64,000 nucleotides of DNA, taken from contig CAJYRQ010000015.1 in assembly GCA_913777465.1 (NCBI GenBank), positions 1 through 64,000 on the forward strand, given 5' to 3'. Shown in pieces: positions 55,788 through 64,000 of this stretch. This stretch comes from an uncultured Chryseobacterium sp. (GTDB taxonomy: Bacteria > Bacteroidota > Bacteroidia > Flavobacteriales > Weeksellaceae). Made by a program: the position numbers and the translations under genes. The stretch's first letter is position 1; each line of letters begins with the position of its first letter. The notes under the pieces were generated by a model that did no database searches, had not been told where the DNA came from, and worked only from the letters and a program-made list of their open reading frames with translations.

Positions 55788-57716
55788 ATGTATAATTCTC
55801 TCAGGAAAAAAATATTCGGAGGGGATAATGTTGTAAGTCTTTCGGATGTAAGGTATCTGCCAAGATGGATAATTCTTTTTATAGATATTATTATTTTGGT
55901 AATATCTTTATTTTTATCAACTTACATCATTGAAAAGATAACACAGACTGATTTCATTTATCATTCAAATGAAAAGGCATTATTCATTTCCATAGTATTG
56001 GTGAATGTCATTTTCATGTACATTTTCAAAACTTATGCAGGTATTATCCGTCATTCTACTTTTATAGATCTTTTCAAATTAATGATCTCCTGTTTCTGTA
56101 CAATTTTTATTGTAGGAAGTGTGAACATCATTTATTTTTGGATGACCGGTACAAAATTTATTCTTACGGCCTATCTCATCTTATATTTTATCATTTCCTT
56201 TATGGGCTTGTTCCTGTTCAGGTTATATGTGAAAGAATTTTTTCATATCGTAAGAGAATACCGTCGCAGTGCATTGAAGAAAAGGATTCTTGTCTTGGGA
56301 ATCGATGAACAGTCTATTGCAATAGCCCGGGCGATTCTTGACAATCCAAGCCTGCCTTACCATGTTGTGGGATTTTTAACCCAACGTACAGATTCAAAAC
56401 GGGCATCTCTTTTAGGCAAACCTATTTTCGGTAAAGAAAAAATAGAAAATCACACCAAAGAGGAGCTTATCGTAGACGGCGTCATTATTGTTAAAGAAAT
56501 GATGTCCAAAGACGAAATGAACTCCTGGGTTAATCTTTTTCTGGAAAAGGATCTTAACATCTTTAAGGCACCTTCAGTACAAAAACTGCGGGACAGTGAT
56601 CTTGGCGGATCTATACGGAACCTTCAGATTGAAGATTTGCTCAATAGAAAGCCTATTAAAATTGAAAATGAAGAAGTTAGAAGCCGCCATTTTGACAAGA
56701 ACATATTAGTAACAGGAGGTGCAGGATCTATTGGAAGCGAGATCGTAAGACAGGTAGCGCAATTCAATCCTTCTTTAATTGTGGTATTGGACCAGGCTGA
56801 AACTCCTCTTTACGATATAGAGCTGGAAATGAGAAGCAAGTTCCCGCATATCATGTTCAAATTTGTTTTGGCAGACGTTTCCAATAAGCATAGGATCGAA
56901 CCATTATTCAAAGAATATGATTTTTCGATGGTATACCACGCCGCAGCTTACAAGCATGTTCCATTAGTTGAAGAAAATCCGCATGAAGGTATTCTGGTAA
57001 ATGTACTGGGATCAAAAATTATAGCTTCTCTGTCCAGTAAGTATAAAGTAAACCGGTTTGTGATGGTTTCTACAGACAAAGCAGTGAATCCCACCAATGT
57101 AATGGGAGCTTCCAAAAGAACGGCAGAATTGTATGTACAATCGCTGCAGAATATGGACGGAAATATCACCAAATTTATTACCACAAGATTCGGAAATGTT
57201 TTAGGATCAAACGGTTCTGTGATTCCACATTTTAAAAAACAGATTGAGGCAGGAGGGCCTGTAACAATTACCCATCCGGATATTGTACGGTATTTTATGA
57301 CCATTCCGGAAGCCTGTGAACTTGTTCTTCAGGCCGGAACTATGGGGCATGGCGGAGAAATCTTTGTTTTTGATATGGGAGAACCTGTAAAAATACTGGA
57401 CCTAGCGCGACGTATGATAAAACTATCTGGATTTGAGCCTAATATTGATATCAAAATTATCTATACAGGACTTAGACCTGGAGAGAAATTGTATGAAGAG
57501 CTTTTAAGTGATGATGCAAAAACGCTACCGACACACAATGAGAAAATCATGATTTCAAAAGATCCTTGTATTGAATTTAGAGAAATTGAACAAATGACGA
57601 AGATGCTTATCATAGCATCGGTTAAAAGAGATAAAGTAGAAGTGGTAAGGATTTTAAAGATAATTGTACCGGAATTTAAAAGTAATAATTCCGTTTACGA
57701 GGTTTTAGATAATTAA
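55788..57716 (+). CDS. Nucleoside-diphosphate-sugar epimerase/dehydratase (CapD/PglF/WbpM type)
   Basis: A 642-residue membrane-bound enzyme. Four N-terminal helices (residues 25-150) are followed by a first nucleotide-binding-like region and then the SDR domain with VTGGAGSIGSEIVRQV (around residue 307), HAAAYKHVPLVEENP and the STDKAVNPTNVMGASKR region. Such enzymes act as 4,6-dehydratases on UDP-GlcNAc to feed amino-sugar synthesis. It could supply the PseC substrate, though PseB-type dehydratase is a separate smaller enzyme not seen here. Confidence 0.9.
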   Translation: MYNSLRKKIFGGDNVVSLSDVRYLPRWIILFIDIIILVISLFLSTYIIEKITQTDFIYHSNEKALFISIVLVNVIFMYIFKTYAGIIRHSTFIDLFKLMISCFCTIFIVGSVNIIYFWMTGTKFILTAYLILYFIISFMGLFLFRLYVKEFFHIVREYRRSALKKRILVLGIDEQSIAIARAILDNPSLPYHVVGFLTQRTDSKRASLLGKPIFGKEKIENHTKEELIVDGVIIVKEMMSKDEMNSWVNLFLEKDLNIFKAPSVQKLRDSDLGGSIRNLQIEDLLNRKPIKIENEEVRSRHFDKNILVTGGAGSIGSEIVRQVAQFNPSLIVVLDQAETPLYDIELEMRSKFPHIMFKFVLADVSNKHRIEPLFKEYDFSMVYHAAAYKHVPLVEENPHEGILVNVLGSKIIASLSSKYKVNRFVMVSTDKAVNPTNVMGASKRTAELYVQSLQNMDGNITKFITTRFGNVLGSNGSVIPHFKKQIEAGGPVTITHPDIVRYFMTIPEACELVLQAGTMGHGGEIFVFDMGEPVKILDLARRMIKLSGFEPNIDIKIIYTGLRPGEKLYEELLSDDAKTLPTHNEKIMISKDPCIEFREIEQMTKMLIIASVKRDKVEVVRILKIIVPEFKSNNSVYEVLDN

Positions 57717-57749
57717 AAAAGATGAGGTATATTTGTACAATTTAAAAAT

Positions 57750-58568
57750 ATGAAAGGAAATATTTTATACATGGTTCTTTTATTAGGGCTTTTTTCATGC
57801 AGAACTAATCCAAAAATGCATACCGATCTTAATTATATGCAGAATATTGAACAGGTTGCCACAGAAAAATCTGTTGAAATTACAAGTTCTACTATACAGC
57901 CAGGGGATCAACTTGTAATACTTGTTACAGCTAAGGATCTGGATGTTGTTAAGCCTTTTAATCAAAATTATTCTTCTTCTGAAGTAATAACTACTAATAG
58001 TACCGCAGGAGGAAATACCCCTAATCAAGGTCTTACAACAGTTACTGGACCTACTTATATTGTAGACACCAATGGTAATATTGATTTTCCAACTTTGGGT
58101 AAATTAAATACTTCAAATAAGAGTTTAATACAGTTTAAAGAAGAATTGACACAGATGCTAACTAAATTTATAATTAATCCCACTGTAAATTTAAGGCTTG
58201 TCAATTTTAAAGTTACAGTACTTGGAGAAGTAAATAAGCAAGGAGATTATACTCTTGCTAACGGACATGGTACAATTCTTAATGCTTTAGGACTTGCTGG
58301 TGATTTAACATTATATGGTAAAAGAGAAGATATCCTGATTATAAGAACAGAAAACGGGCAAATCACCCACGGTAAAATTAATTTGCACGATGCAAATCTT
58401 ATTAGCTCACCCTATTATAACCTAAAACAAGGCGATGCGATTATTGTTTCGGCAAACAAAGCAAGAAATATTTCTGCCAAACAAAACCCTAATACCGGTA
58501 TTTATTTAACAGCAGCTTCCATTGCAATAAGTGCGGTTGCAATTATAGTAAGCTTGATTTCGAAATAA
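57750..58568 (+). CDS. Polysaccharide export lipoprotein (Wza-like)
   Basis: A 272-residue outer-membrane export protein. The signal ends in GLFSC (lipobox). The Poly_export domain follows (TIQPGDQLVILVTAKDLDVV, YIVDTNGNIDFPTLGKLNTS), and then an SLBB domain (NFKVTVLGEVNKQGDYTLANGHGTIL). A single C-terminal hydrophobic helix (TAASIAISAVAIIVSLISK) ends it, unusual for Wza but common in this phylum. It is 7 nt before the autokinase gene, the classic pairing for group-1-type capsule export. Confidence 0.92.
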   Translation: MKGNILYMVLLLGLFSCRTNPKMHTDLNYMQNIEQVATEKSVEITSSTIQPGDQLVILVTAKDLDVVKPFNQNYSSSEVITTNSTAGGNTPNQGLTTVTGPTYIVDTNGNIDFPTLGKLNTSNKSLIQFKEELTQMLTKFIINPTVNLRLVNFKVTVLGEVNKQGDYTLANGHGTILNALGLAGDLTLYGKREDILIIRTENGQITHGKINLHDANLISSPYYNLKQGDAIIVSANKARNISAKQNPNTGIYLTAASIAISAVAIIVSLISK

Positions 58569-58575
58569 AGATTAA

Positions 58576-60969
58576 ATGGATAAAGAAAACTTTTCACAAT
58601 TTTCAAAGGTTGATCATCTTTCTTCCACGAATGATATTCGTGAAACGATTAGTACTTACTTGAGAAAATGGCCATGGTTTGTAATTTCGGGTATATTGGC
58701 CATTTTAGCTGCTTTTTTTGTATTGAAATTTATAACACCAGTTTTCGGGATACAATCAACAATTCTTATCAAAGATTCTAAAACAACCCCTTCAATCCCT
58801 GAAAACGATATTCTTCAGGATTTATCAGGTGGCTTTGGCGGTATGAAGACCAATAGTGTTGATAATGAAATCGAGATATTAAAATCGAAAAGACTGATGC
58901 GCGATGTTATTATTGCTGAAAATCTACAGGTAGATATTTTTGCGAAAGATAATATAATAAGCAAAGAGTTATATAAGACATCATCACCAGTTATTATTCA
59001 TGTAATTAACGAAAAACAAGGCAGGACTTTTCCTAGTAAGCACTTGAATTTGACTATCAACGGTAATAATCTCTCATTAAACTCTGAAGAATTGGAGAAG
59101 GAAATTATTTCAAGTTTCAATAAAACAATTAGCCTTCCATATGCAAATATCATCATCACTAAGAATAAAAATTTTATGGCATCTTCTTATGAAAATGGTA
59201 ATCATAACGAATTGGAAATAGCAATATCTTCACTTGAGTCTAAGGTAAGTAGTTTTCAGAATCTGCTTAATGTAGGATTGGTGAATAAAGATGTAACTGT
59301 TGTTGAACTAAGCATGAATTATCCTCAGGTTGATAAAGCCAAGGATATCCTTAATACTTTAGTTGAAGTATATAATAAGGATGCAATAATGGATAAGAAT
59401 TCACAATCCAAAAACACATTGGATTTTATCGACGGGCGAATTAAAAAGCTGGCTGTAGAATTAGGTGATGTAGAAAATCAAAAGGAAACATTTAAATCTA
59501 AGAATCAATTAACCGATATTGGAACAGAAGCAAAAATAAGTTTAGAAAGTTCTGCAGCAGCCAGAGCCAAGCAATTGGATATAGATGCTCAATTAGAATT
59601 GACTAATGCACTAATTGGATATATTTCTAAACAAGGAGTATACCAAATTCTCCCATCTAATGTTGGTTTAGATAATCCTGATGCCGTTTCTGGAATTTCA
59701 GTATATAATCAATTAATTTTACAAAGAAATAGGTTACTTGAATCTGCAACTCCTGAAAACCCAGCAGTGATAGATGTTACAAAACAGATCTCTACTCTGC
59801 GTACATCAATTACGCAGAGTCTTCAGAGAAATAAAATTGGTTTAGAGCTTGCTCGAAATGAATATTTGGGAGAGCAAAGTAATGTGAATAATAAAATTTC
59901 AAAATTACCTTCGGTAGAGAAAATTTTTAGAAGTATTGAGAGACAGCAGCAGATAAAAGAAAACCTATATTTGCTGTTATTGCAAAAAAGGGAAGAAACT
60001 GCGATTTCTGAATCTATTACATCACCAAAAGCCAGAGTAATCGATGTCGCATATGCCACACCAAGGCCGATTTCTCCAAAAAATAACCTTTTTATTCTTG
60101 CAGCTTTACTGATAGGTTTACTGATTCCGTTTTTAATTATTTATTTGCTTGAACTTCTCAACAACAAGATCAAATCCAAACATGATTTAGAAAAATTGGT
60201 TCATGCACCCATTATTGGTGAGTTGCCAAGTCTTAGAAAGGGAGATGATGACATTGTAAGAATTAATGATATAACTCCTTTAGCAGAAGCATTTAGAATT
60301 CTTATAACAAATATGAATTTTATGCTTGCAAAAAATAAAAAAGGAAAGACTATTTTAGTAACTTCTACTATTAAAGGAGAAGGTAAAACCTTTACCTCTG
60401 TAAATCTGGCGCTAACGCTAGCCACACCCAAAAGAAAAGTTTTGATTATAGGTTCTGATATTAGAAATCCGCAATTACAACGATATAATACAAGCAGGAA
60501 AGGTCTTGAAGGACTTACCGAGTATCTTTACTCGGAAGATAAAGAAGTAAAGGATGTAATTCATGTTTCATCTTTTAATCCTCATCTGGATGTTATATAT
60601 TCGGGAATGATTCCTCCAAATCCTACTGAATTACTGTCAAATGGGCGCTATGAAAAGCTTTTAGAAGAATTAAAGCCTCAATATGATTATATTATATTGG
60701 ATACAGCACCTTTGTTACTTGTTACTGATACATTCCTAATAGCTGATCTGGCAGATGTGATATTATATGTTTCAAGATCCGGATATACTGAGAAATCTCT
60801 TATTGAATTTATCAACAGTTCAATTGATCAGAACAAAATTAAAAATGTAGGATTTGTGCTGAACGATGTAAGCAGAGAAAATCAAGGTTACGGCAATAAG
60901 TATGGTTATGGTTATAACGATTTGGACAATGAGAGTTTTATTGATAAAATTAAAAACATATTCAAATGA
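58576..60969 (+). CDS. Polysaccharide co-polymerase with tyrosine autokinase (Wzc-like)
   Basis: A 797-residue inner-membrane protein. An N-terminal helix (about residue 34-55), a long periplasmic coiled-coil domain and a second helix near residue 510-530 make up the Wzz part. The cytosolic BY-kinase has Walker A ([10 protein letters not shown], near residue 600), Walker A' ([12 protein letters not shown]) and Walker B ([14 protein letters not shown]). The C-terminus has a tyrosine cluster ([12 protein letters not shown]) for autophosphorylation, which sets polymer length. It overlaps the next gene by 4 nt. Confidence 0.94.
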   Translation: MDKENFSQFSKVDHLSSTNDIRETISTYLRKWPWFVISGILAILAAFFVLKFITPVFGIQSTILIKDSKTTPSIPENDILQDLSGGFGGMKTNSVDNEIEILKSKRLMRDVIIAENLQVDIFAKDNIISKELYKTSSPVIIHVINEKQGRTFPSKHLNLTINGNNLSLNSEELEKEIISSFNKTISLPYANIIITKNKNFMASSYENGNHNELEIAISSLESKVSSFQNLLNVGLVNKDVTVVELSMNYPQVDKAKDILNTLVEVYNKDAIMDKNSQSKNTLDFIDGRIKKLAVELGDVENQKETFKSKNQLTDIGTEAKISLESSAAARAKQLDIDAQLELTNALIGYISKQGVYQILPSNVGLDNPDAVSGISVYNQLILQRNRLLESATPENPAVIDVTKQISTLRTSITQSLQRNKIGLELARNEYLGEQSNVNNKISKLPSVEKIFRSIERQQQIKENLYLLLLQKREETAISESITSPKARVIDVAYATPRPISPKNNLFILAALLIGLLIPFLIIYLLELLNNKIKSKHDLEKLVHAPIIGELPSLRKGDDDIVRINDITPLAEAFRILITNMNFMLAKNKKGKTILVTSTIKGEGKTFTSVNLALTLATPKRKVLIIGSDIRNPQLQRYNTSRKGLEGLTEYLYSEDKEVKDVIHVSSFNPHLDVIYSGMIPPNPTELLSNGRYEKLLEELKPQYDYIILDTAPLLLVTDTFLIADLADVILYVSRSGYTEKSLIEFINSSIDQNKIKNVGFVLNDVSRENQGYGNKYGYGYNDLDNESFIDKIKNIFK

Positions 60970-62258
60970 AATTTTATAAAATAGCCGTTCTTGGTCAAGG
61001 ATATGTTGGCTTACCGTTGTCACTGGAATTTGCTCATCATTACCCTGTTTTAGGTTTTGATATAAACTCACAAAGAGTAGCGGAGCTGAACAATGGAAAA
61101 GATAGTACACTTGAAGCGGATTCGGGAAAACTCAAAAAATATTTAAAGTATTATGAAGAATCAAATGGAGAGTCAGGCTTTAAGGCAGTGAGCGAATTAA
61201 AGGATATTTCTGAATGCAATGTTTTTATTGTAACAGTTCCTACTCCTATTGATAAATATAATGCACCAAATCTCAAGCCTTTATTATCTGCTTCAAAAAT
61301 GATAGGTAGTATTATGAAAAAAGGTGATATTGTAATATATGAGTCTACAGTTTATCCTGGATGTACCGAAGAAGAATGTGTACCAGTACTGGAAAAGCAA
61401 TCCGGATTAAAATTCAATCAGGATTTCTTTATCGGATATTCGCCGGAAAGAATAAATCCCGGTGATAAAATAAATACATTAACCAATGTAAAAAAAGTAA
61501 CGTCAGGCTCTACTGTGGAAATTGCAAAGGAAATTGATGATTTATACAAAAAAATTATTACGGCCGGTACCTTTAAAGCATCAAGTATTAAGGTGGCAGA
61601 GGCATCTAAAGCGATTGAAAATGCCCAGCGCGATATCAATATTTCATTTGTAAACGAGTTGGCCCTCATATTTGATCGGATTGGTATTGATACAAACGAT
61701 GTTTTGGAAGCTGCAGGAACAAAATATAATTTCCTGAAGTACAAACCTGGCTTAGTAGGTGGGCACTGTATATCCGTAGATCCTTATTATTTGGCGCACA
61801 AAGCTGAACAACTTGGTTACCATCCCGATGTTATTTTATCGGGACGCCGCGTTAATGATTCTATTGCGAAGTTCATCTCATCGAAAGTTGTTAAACTTCT
61901 TATCAATAAAGGAAACATTATTAAAGATTCTGAATGTTTGATTTTAGGGTTTACTTTTAAAGAAAACTGCCCTGATGTAAGAAATACGAAAGTTGTTGAT
62001 ATTTATACTGAATTAGTGGAATATGGGATAAAAGTAGATATTTTTGATCCTTGGGCCAATAAAGAAGAGGTAAGAGAAGAATACAATTTGGAAATTCTTG
62101 CCAAAATTCCGGAACAAACAAAATACGACTCTATAATAGTTGCAGTTTCGCACAGCGAATTTCTACAGATTGATATTCCAAGCTTAGTTAAAAGCAATGG
62201 AGTTATTTTCGATACCAAAGCTTGTCTGGACAGGAACATTGTAGATGCAAGGCTATGA
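60966..62258 (+). CDS. Nucleotide-sugar dehydrogenase (UDP-HexNAc 6-dehydrogenase type)
   Basis: A 430-residue NAD-dependent enzyme that oxidises C6 of a UDP-sugar to a uronic acid. The Rossmann motif is [13 protein letters not shown] (residues 8-20). The catalytic cysteine is in [21 protein letters not shown] near residue 266, and [15 protein letters not shown] is typical. The sequence fits the WbpO/TviB branch, which acts on UDP-GalNAc or UDP-GlcNAc. The start overlaps the autokinase stop (ATGA). Confidence 0.92.
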   Translation: MKFYKIAVLGQGYVGLPLSLEFAHHYPVLGFDINSQRVAELNNGKDSTLEADSGKLKKYLKYYEESNGESGFKAVSELKDISECNVFIVTVPTPIDKYNAPNLKPLLSASKMIGSIMKKGDIVIYESTVYPGCTEEECVPVLEKQSGLKFNQDFFIGYSPERINPGDKINTLTNVKKVTSGSTVEIAKEIDDLYKKIITAGTFKASSIKVAEASKAIENAQRDINISFVNELALIFDRIGIDTNDVLEAAGTKYNFLKYKPGLVGGHCISVDPYYLAHKAEQLGYHPDVILSGRRVNDSIAKFISSKVVKLLINKGNIIKDSECLILGFTFKENCPDVRNTKVVDIYTELVEYGIKVDIFDPWANKEEVREEYNLEILAKIPEQTKYDSIIVAVSHSEFLQIDIPSLVKSNGVIFDTKACLDRNIVDARL

Positions 62259-62311
62259 CTTTATAAAAAATAGACTAAAGAATATCAAATTAAAGAAATA
62301 TATAATATAAA

Positions 62312-63511
62312 ATGGCAAATAAGATTATACCTTACGGTAAGCAGCATATTACAGGTGAGGATGTAAAAGAGGTAATTGATGCTTTGATGTCATCCCATAT
62401 TACACAGGGGCCTAGGATTACGGAATTTGAAGAGAATTTCGCAAAATATGTAGGGGCAAGATTTGCAGTTGCCGTTTCTAATGGAACTGCTGCGTTGCAT
62501 CTTGCCGCATTAGCATTAGGCCTGAAAGAAGGAGATAAAGTTATTACAACGCCTATTACTTTTGCTGCTTCAGCTAATTGTATAAGGTTTTGTGGAGCAG
62601 ATGTTGTGTTTGCCGATATCAATCCGGATACTTATTTGCTGAATATAGATAATGTAAAAAAAATATTAGAATCTTCTCCTAAAGGAACTTATAAAGGAAT
62701 AATTCCTGTAGATTTTGCCGGTAGAGTAGTTGATTTGGAGGCGTTCAGAAAACTTGCGGATGAATACGGTTTATGGATTATCGAAGATGCATGCCATGCT
62801 CCTGGAGGCTTTTTCTTGGATTCGTCAGGAAATTCCGGGAATGCAGGAAACGGAAAGTTTGCAGATCTATCGGTATTTTCTTTTCATCCCGTGAAGCATA
62901 TTGCCTGTGGAGAGGGAGGTATGATAACCACGGATGACGAAGAGCTTTATAAGCAGCTTAACCGTTTAAGATCTCATGGTATTACTAAAGGTGATGATGA
63001 ATATACAAATTCCGAAGTGTTTGCCAATGGCGGCGACGATCATGCAGTAGGATACCCGGGGTGGTATATGGAAATGCAATATTTAGGATATAATTACAGG
63101 TTAACGGATATCCAGGCTGCCTTGGGTAACAGCCAACTTCAGCGGGCAGATGATGGTATGAAGAAGAGAAAGGAAATTGCAAAAAGATATGATGGTTTTT
63201 TCTCTGGTAAAGACTATGTTTTAGGTCAGTCTGGATTTATTGAAGGCCATGCTTATCATTTATATGTACTGGAAGTAAAAGACAGACTGGGATTGTACAA
63301 CCATCTTAGGGAAAAAAATATTTATGCGCAGATTCACTACATCCCTTGCCATCTGATGCCATATTATAGGGATTTGGGATGGAAAGAAGGAGATTTGCCT
63401 TATGCCGAAAACTATTATAAAAACTGTATAAGCATTCCGGTATATCCTACATTATCTAAAGAAGATCAGGATTTCGTGAAAAATACCATCAATGGATACT
63501 ACGAAAAGTAA
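62312..63511 (+). CDS. pseC: UDP-4-amino-4,6-dideoxy-N-acetyl-L-altrosamine transaminase
   Basis: A 399-residue PLP aminotransferase of the pseudaminic acid pathway, acting on the 4-keto product of PseB. The start is IIPYGKQHITGEDVKEVIDAL. PLP residues include SNGTAALHLA, EDACHAPGG and K195 in SFHPVKHIACGEGG. These match the PseC subgroup of the DegT family. The next gene overlaps its end by 20 nt, giving a pse cluster that continues off the window. Confidence 0.87.
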   Translation: MANKIIPYGKQHITGEDVKEVIDALMSSHITQGPRITEFEENFAKYVGARFAVAVSNGTAALHLAALALGLKEGDKVITTPITFAASANCIRFCGADVVFADINPDTYLLNIDNVKKILESSPKGTYKGIIPVDFAGRVVDLEAFRKLADEYGLWIIEDACHAPGGFFLDSSGNSGNAGNGKFADLSVFSFHPVKHIACGEGGMITTDDEELYKQLNRLRSHGITKGDDEYTNSEVFANGGDDHAVGYPGWYMEMQYLGYNYRLTDIQAALGNSQLQRADDGMKKRKEIAKRYDGFFSGKDYVLGQSGFIEGHAYHLYVLEVKDRLGLYNHLREKNIYAQIHYIPCHLMPYYRDLGWKEGDLPYAENYYKNCISIPVYPTLSKEDQDFVKNTINGYYEK

Positions 63512-64000
63512 TTTGTGCATAATTCCTGCCAGAGGAGGAAGCAAGAGAATTCCTGGCAAGAACATAAAAAAGTTCCTTGGCAAACCAATCATTGCCTACA
63601 GTGTAGAAGCTGCTATGAATAGCAAAATGTTCTCGGAAATTATGGTTTCTACTGATGATGACGAAATTGGAGAAATTGCAAAAAAATATGGAGCTTCAGT
63701 ACCTTTTATGCGTTCACCTAAAAATTCTGATGATTTTGCCACCACGATGGATGTTTTAGCTGAAGTTACCGAAAGCTACCAGAAGATAGGTAAAACTTTT
63801 GAAAATATATGCTGTATTTATGCCACTTCACCGTTTGTAAATTCAGAAATTTTGATTACTACCTATCATATTTTTAAAGAAAAGGAATTTGACTCTCTGT
63901 TTCCTGTCATCAGATACAGTTTTCCTATTCAGAGATCTTTAAAAATGAAAAATAATAAGGTTGAGTTTAATTACCCGCAGTATGCCGATAAGAGAAGTCA
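63492..64000 (+). CDS. pseF: Pseudaminic acid cytidylyltransferase, partial at the right edge
   Basis: From the ATG at 63492 the frame is open for 169 codons to the window edge. The N-terminus has IIPARGGSKRIPGKNIKKFL, the CTP-binding loop, and later STDDDEIGEIAKKYG and YATSPF. This is the CMP-sugar synthetase pattern; the closest type is PseF, which activates pseudaminic acid as CMP-Pse, but NeuA-like enzymes are similar. The last quarter is missing. It overlaps pseC by 20 nt, so translation is coupled. Confidence 0.85.
   Translation, partial: MDTTKSNLCIIPARGGSKRIPGKNIKKFLGKPIIAYSVEAAMNSKMFSEIMVSTDDDEIGEIAKKYGASVPFMRSPKNSDDFATTMDVLAEVTESYQKIGKTFENICCIYATSPFVNSEILITTYHIFKEKEFDSLFPVIRYSFPIQRSLKMKNNKVEFNYPQYADKRS

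Overview
The window looks like a chromosomal segment of a flavobacterium, most likely Chryseobacterium or a close relative in the Weeksellaceae. This is an inference from gene content (PorT-like barrels, a long-tailed S16, DUF1573, DUF6428, MacB/MacA-type export) and from repeated Bacteroidota-type promoters (TTG, about 19-23 nt, TAnnTTTG). No BLAST or phylogeny was possible. Most of the window is housekeeping sequence. No prophage, transposase, CRISPR array or tRNA gene was recognised.

Layout. 1-2.7 kb: a minus-strand operon with a lipoprotein gene and three tandem paralogous small outer-membrane barrels, the third cut by the window edge. 2.9-5.2 kb: an amidase, yqgE and pdxH back to back, and an HU protein. 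5.6-8.3 kb: panD with a flippase-like membrane protein, then two TerD genes. 8.6-16 kb: an exonuclease, tyrS with a complete-looking attenuation leader, small hypothetical genes, a GNAT and an M3 peptidase. 16-22.5 kb: SRPBCC, DUF805, GreA-like, DoxX-like and nitroreductase genes, rpsP-rimM, and a CDP-alcohol transferase. 23-29.6 kb: asnS, a decayed toxin-antitoxin pair, rpoN, an acyl-CoA synthetase, and an ECF sigma factor with an overlapping membrane partner. 29.8-40.7 kb: rnpB, ppk2, a DUF1573 gene, valS, a run of small metabolic genes and a DUF72 gene. 40.8-43.6 kb: nrdA and nrdB. 44-49.9 kb: an ABC export operon whose internal gaps hold about nine copies of a hairpin-bearing repeat and a four-helix-bundle gene. 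50.2-52.6 kb: a flavin oxidoreductase and an arsR-DUF6428-small ORF-arsC cluster. 52.7-54.5 kb: glyA and recX. 54.5-64 kb: a capsule or surface-glycan locus with a Wza/Wzc export pair and pseudaminic-acid genes pseC and pseF, running off the right edge.

Main discoveries. First, tyrS is preceded by a 27-codon leader peptide with three consecutive Tyr codons and by mutually exclusive hairpins ending in a terminator, which is the layout of ribosome-mediated attenuation. Second, several start codons sit 3-5 nt downstream of a TAnnTTTG box, the same spacing seen between the rnpB promoter and the rnpB 5' end, which predicts leaderless mRNAs. Third, the ABC operon is interrupted by an interspersed repeat family that brackets the four-helix-bundle gene. 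Fourth, an identical 16-bp palindrome lies before arsR and again before the next gene of that operon.
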